From the IMG/VR virus record IMGVR_UViG_3300035180_001847, positions 41,456-105,455 of that record: 64,000 nucleotides of DNA. One strand, written 5' to 3'. Under the pieces are notes generated by a model that was not told the origin of the DNA, did no database searches, and saw only the letters and a list, made by a program, of their open reading frames with translations. This document shows, piece after piece, positions 63,011-64,000 of this stretch; position 1 is the first letter of the stretch, and every line of letters begins with the position of its first letter. Made by a program: the position numbers and the translations under genes. The DNA comes from a virus.

Positions 63011-63178
63011 TTATAAGCTCTCTCTCATAAATGGGATTTCCAACCAAAATTTAAAACTCATTCGGTTTCCATCATATCCCATCCACCCACCGAAAGTCTT
63101 TTGATTAGGGATAAAGATAACGCAAGTCAGAAATTTTAAGATTAAGTATAATAGCTTTCTAAAATTCCTTTTTGCCAT
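63011..63178 (-). CDS. Short ORF, 55 residues
   Basis: A frame from ATG 63178 to TAA at 63011 encodes MAKRNFRKLLYLILKF..., with a basic N-terminus, a short hydrophobic stretch and a Gly/Trp-rich second half. It lies downstream of the promoter at 63340-63368. No ribosome binding site is evident, and an AAAACATT hairpin sits directly ahead of the start, so it may not be translated. Confidence 0.35.
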   Translation of the reverse strand: MAKRNFRKLLYLILKFLTCVIFIPNQKTFGGWMGYDGNRMSFKFWLEIPFMRESL

Positions 63179-63179
63179 A

Positions 63180-63244
63180 AAAACATTTGTCGGAATGTTT
63201 TACCGCTGACATTTTAGTTAAAATGGTCATTCAGTGACCATTTT
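63180..63244 (-). other. Two hairpins in the leader of the short ORF
   Basis: AAAATGGTCA (63220-63229) pairs with TGACCATTTT (63235-63244), and AAAACATT (63180-63187) pairs with AATGTTTT (63194-63201). Both have some T after the stem on the minus strand and may act as attenuators or terminators. Confidence 0.55.
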
Positions 63245-63339
63245 CGTAACTGTGGCTGTTGCCTTTGTTAGCATGACAACGATTTTAATATTTGTTCCTA
63301 TCAGTGAACACACCACGTTATTTATTTCTTATAAAATTT

Positions 63340-63368
63340 ATTTTACATCCGTTTGTTTATTTTGTCAA
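63340..63368 (-). promoter_or_regulatory. Sigma70-type promoter, minus strand
   Basis: TTGACA (63368-63363), 17-nt spacer, TAAAAT (63345-63340). It points into a region without a clear gene, so the product may be a small RNA or the 55-codon ORF. Confidence 0.75.
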
Positions 63369-63558
63369 GAGGCAAGAGTTTATAAAAGAAACATTTTATG
63401 GCTACTTTTTCCTATGGCTTACTATTGTATCATCGCCACAGTTTCATTCCTGAAACACTCAATCGAATACAAATTTCACTATTTATCAATCAATTCATCT
63501 CTATTCATAGAGCCTTTTACCACCACAATACTTACATTAGTGACATACCATCATTTTT

Positions 63559-63625
63559 ATAATGAGATTACTCGCCACCCCGAATGCCCTTCTCAAAAGC
63601 CCCAAATAGCATGTAATCTCATTAT
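63559..63625. other. 13-bp stem enclosing a G-rich loop
   Basis: ATAATGAGATTAC (63559-63571) pairs perfectly with 63613-63625. The 41-nt loop, read on the minus strand, has GGGG, GGG, GGGG and GG runs and could form a G-quadruplex. No gene explains it. Confidence 0.6.
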
Positions 63626-63629
63626 TTTT

Positions 63630-63702
63630 AGAAGCAATAAGATAAAAATCTTGATAATATGATAATATAAATAGAAGATATTTTTATCTATTTATTGCTT
63701 CT
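63630..63702. repeat. Long imperfect inverted repeat next to tRNA-Ile
   Basis: A 23-nt arm (63630-63652) and a 28-nt arm (63675-63702) are complementary apart from two small bulges; both contain AGAAGCAATAA or its complement. It lies directly 3' of tRNA-Ile on the minus strand and could be a processing or stop signal for that transcript. Confidence 0.6.
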
Positions 63703-63706
63703 TAGG

Positions 63707-63794
63707 TTATCCGAGAAGGAGTCGAACATCCATAAACCTTGTGAGGGCATCCACGTTATAAGCATGGGGCTCTAACCAGTTGAGCTATCGGATA
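63707..63794 (-). tRNA. tRNA-Ile(TAT) with a long variable arm
   Basis: Acceptor TATCCGA/TCGGATA, D-arm GCTC...GAGC, anticodon stem CCATG/CGTGG with loop CTTATAA giving TAT. Between anticodon and T arms are 19 nt that can form CCT/AGG, a class II-type variable arm not usual for isoleucine tRNA. The T-stem GGATG/CCTTC has one mismatch. It reads AUA. CCA is not encoded. Confidence 0.75.
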
Positions 63795-63832
63795 ATACTT
63801 TTTTCAGTAGGTAACATCCTCTTACGTTTTTT

Positions 63833-63861
63833 AGTATACAATATTTTTCTATTTTTGTCAA
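63833..63861 (-). promoter_or_regulatory. Sigma70-type promoter of tRNA-Ile
   Basis: TTGACA (63861-63856), 17-nt spacer, TATACT (63838-63833) on the minus strand, 39 nt before the tRNA-Ile 5' end. Confidence 0.85.
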
Positions 63862-64000
63862 GCCCAAAACGGCTATAAAAAGTTTGTTTTATTCCCAAAA
63901 ACATTGATGCGTGATCGCCTTCTTTTCTTCACTACTCTCGTTATTTTGTTTTATTGGTAGAGGGTAATTAGAAATAAAAAGTTCATTTCCCTTTTTCGCT

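Noticed and set aside
63234-63662. Plus-strand ORF of 142 codons
   Set aside because: No ribosome binding site, atypical composition, and it runs against a minus-strand promoter and across two strong hairpins and a G-rich loop.

Overview
The window is most of a bacteriophage genome, or a prophage or phage contig, with an AT-rich base composition, strong AGGAGG-type ribosome binding sites and near-perfect sigma70 promoters. It encodes a complete HK97-type head and a long flexible, siphovirus-like tail, and its own DNA replication proteins. The replication block (DnaB-like helicase, DnaG-like primase, RecJ-like exonuclease, DNA polymerase III alpha, in that order) has the composition and order I recall for Bacillus phage SPbeta (yorI-yorJ-yorK-yorL). 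A single-chain RNA polymerase of the YonO/QDE-1 type and a tyrosine recombinase among the late genes strengthen that resemblance. The host is probably an AT-rich, Gram-positive-like bacterium, but the sequence does not prove it.

Layout, plus strand. 1-1.6 kb: end of a HEPN-like gene, an adenine methyltransferase-like gene behind a structured leader, and a small membrane protein. 1.8-5.2 kb: a small acidic protein, the 910-residue RNA polymerase, and a decayed methyltransferase. 5.1-8.3 kb: small genes including an HU-like protein and a holin-like membrane protein. 8.26-8.58 kb: a perfect extended -10 sigma70 promoter, a probable structured RNA and tRNA-Gly. 8.7-10.7 kb: a metallophosphoesterase, a second structured RNA ending in a terminator, and tRNA-Thr. 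10.8 kb: nineteen TAAA units. 10.9-20.7 kb: terminase small and large subunits (the large one split by a 339-nt group I intron), portal, protease-scaffold with internal starts, decoration protein and major capsid. 20.7-29.4 kb: connector and tail-tube genes, chaperone-like genes, then a RuvC-like resolvase and a tyrosine recombinase. 29.5-40.6 kb: tape measure, distal tail, tail-tip protein, baseplate and fibre proteins, ending with a polyglycine-rich adhesin-like protein. A bidirectional terminator at 40.64 kb separates this from the opposing transcription.

Layout, minus strand (read right to left). tRNA-Ile, a short region with an unannotated promoter and several hairpins, tRNA-Met, a C5-cytosine methyltransferase, tRNA-Arg and tRNA-Gln. 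Then a single-strand-binding-like protein, a RecA/Sak4-like ATPase, the replication operon (zinc protein, DnaB, primase, RecJ, polymerase III alpha, RecD2 helicase), about a dozen small early-type genes, and finally methyltransferase, nucleotidase and dNMP kinase genes.

How it fits together. The minus-strand genes carry several TTGACA/T-N17-TATAAT-type promoters and would be read early by host RNA polymerase. Between about 10.9 and 40.6 kb on the plus strand I find no such promoter, while a phage RNA polymerase gene lies upstream. The simplest model is that the phage enzyme transcribes the late virion genes. No endolysin, repressor or lysogeny module was recognised in this window.
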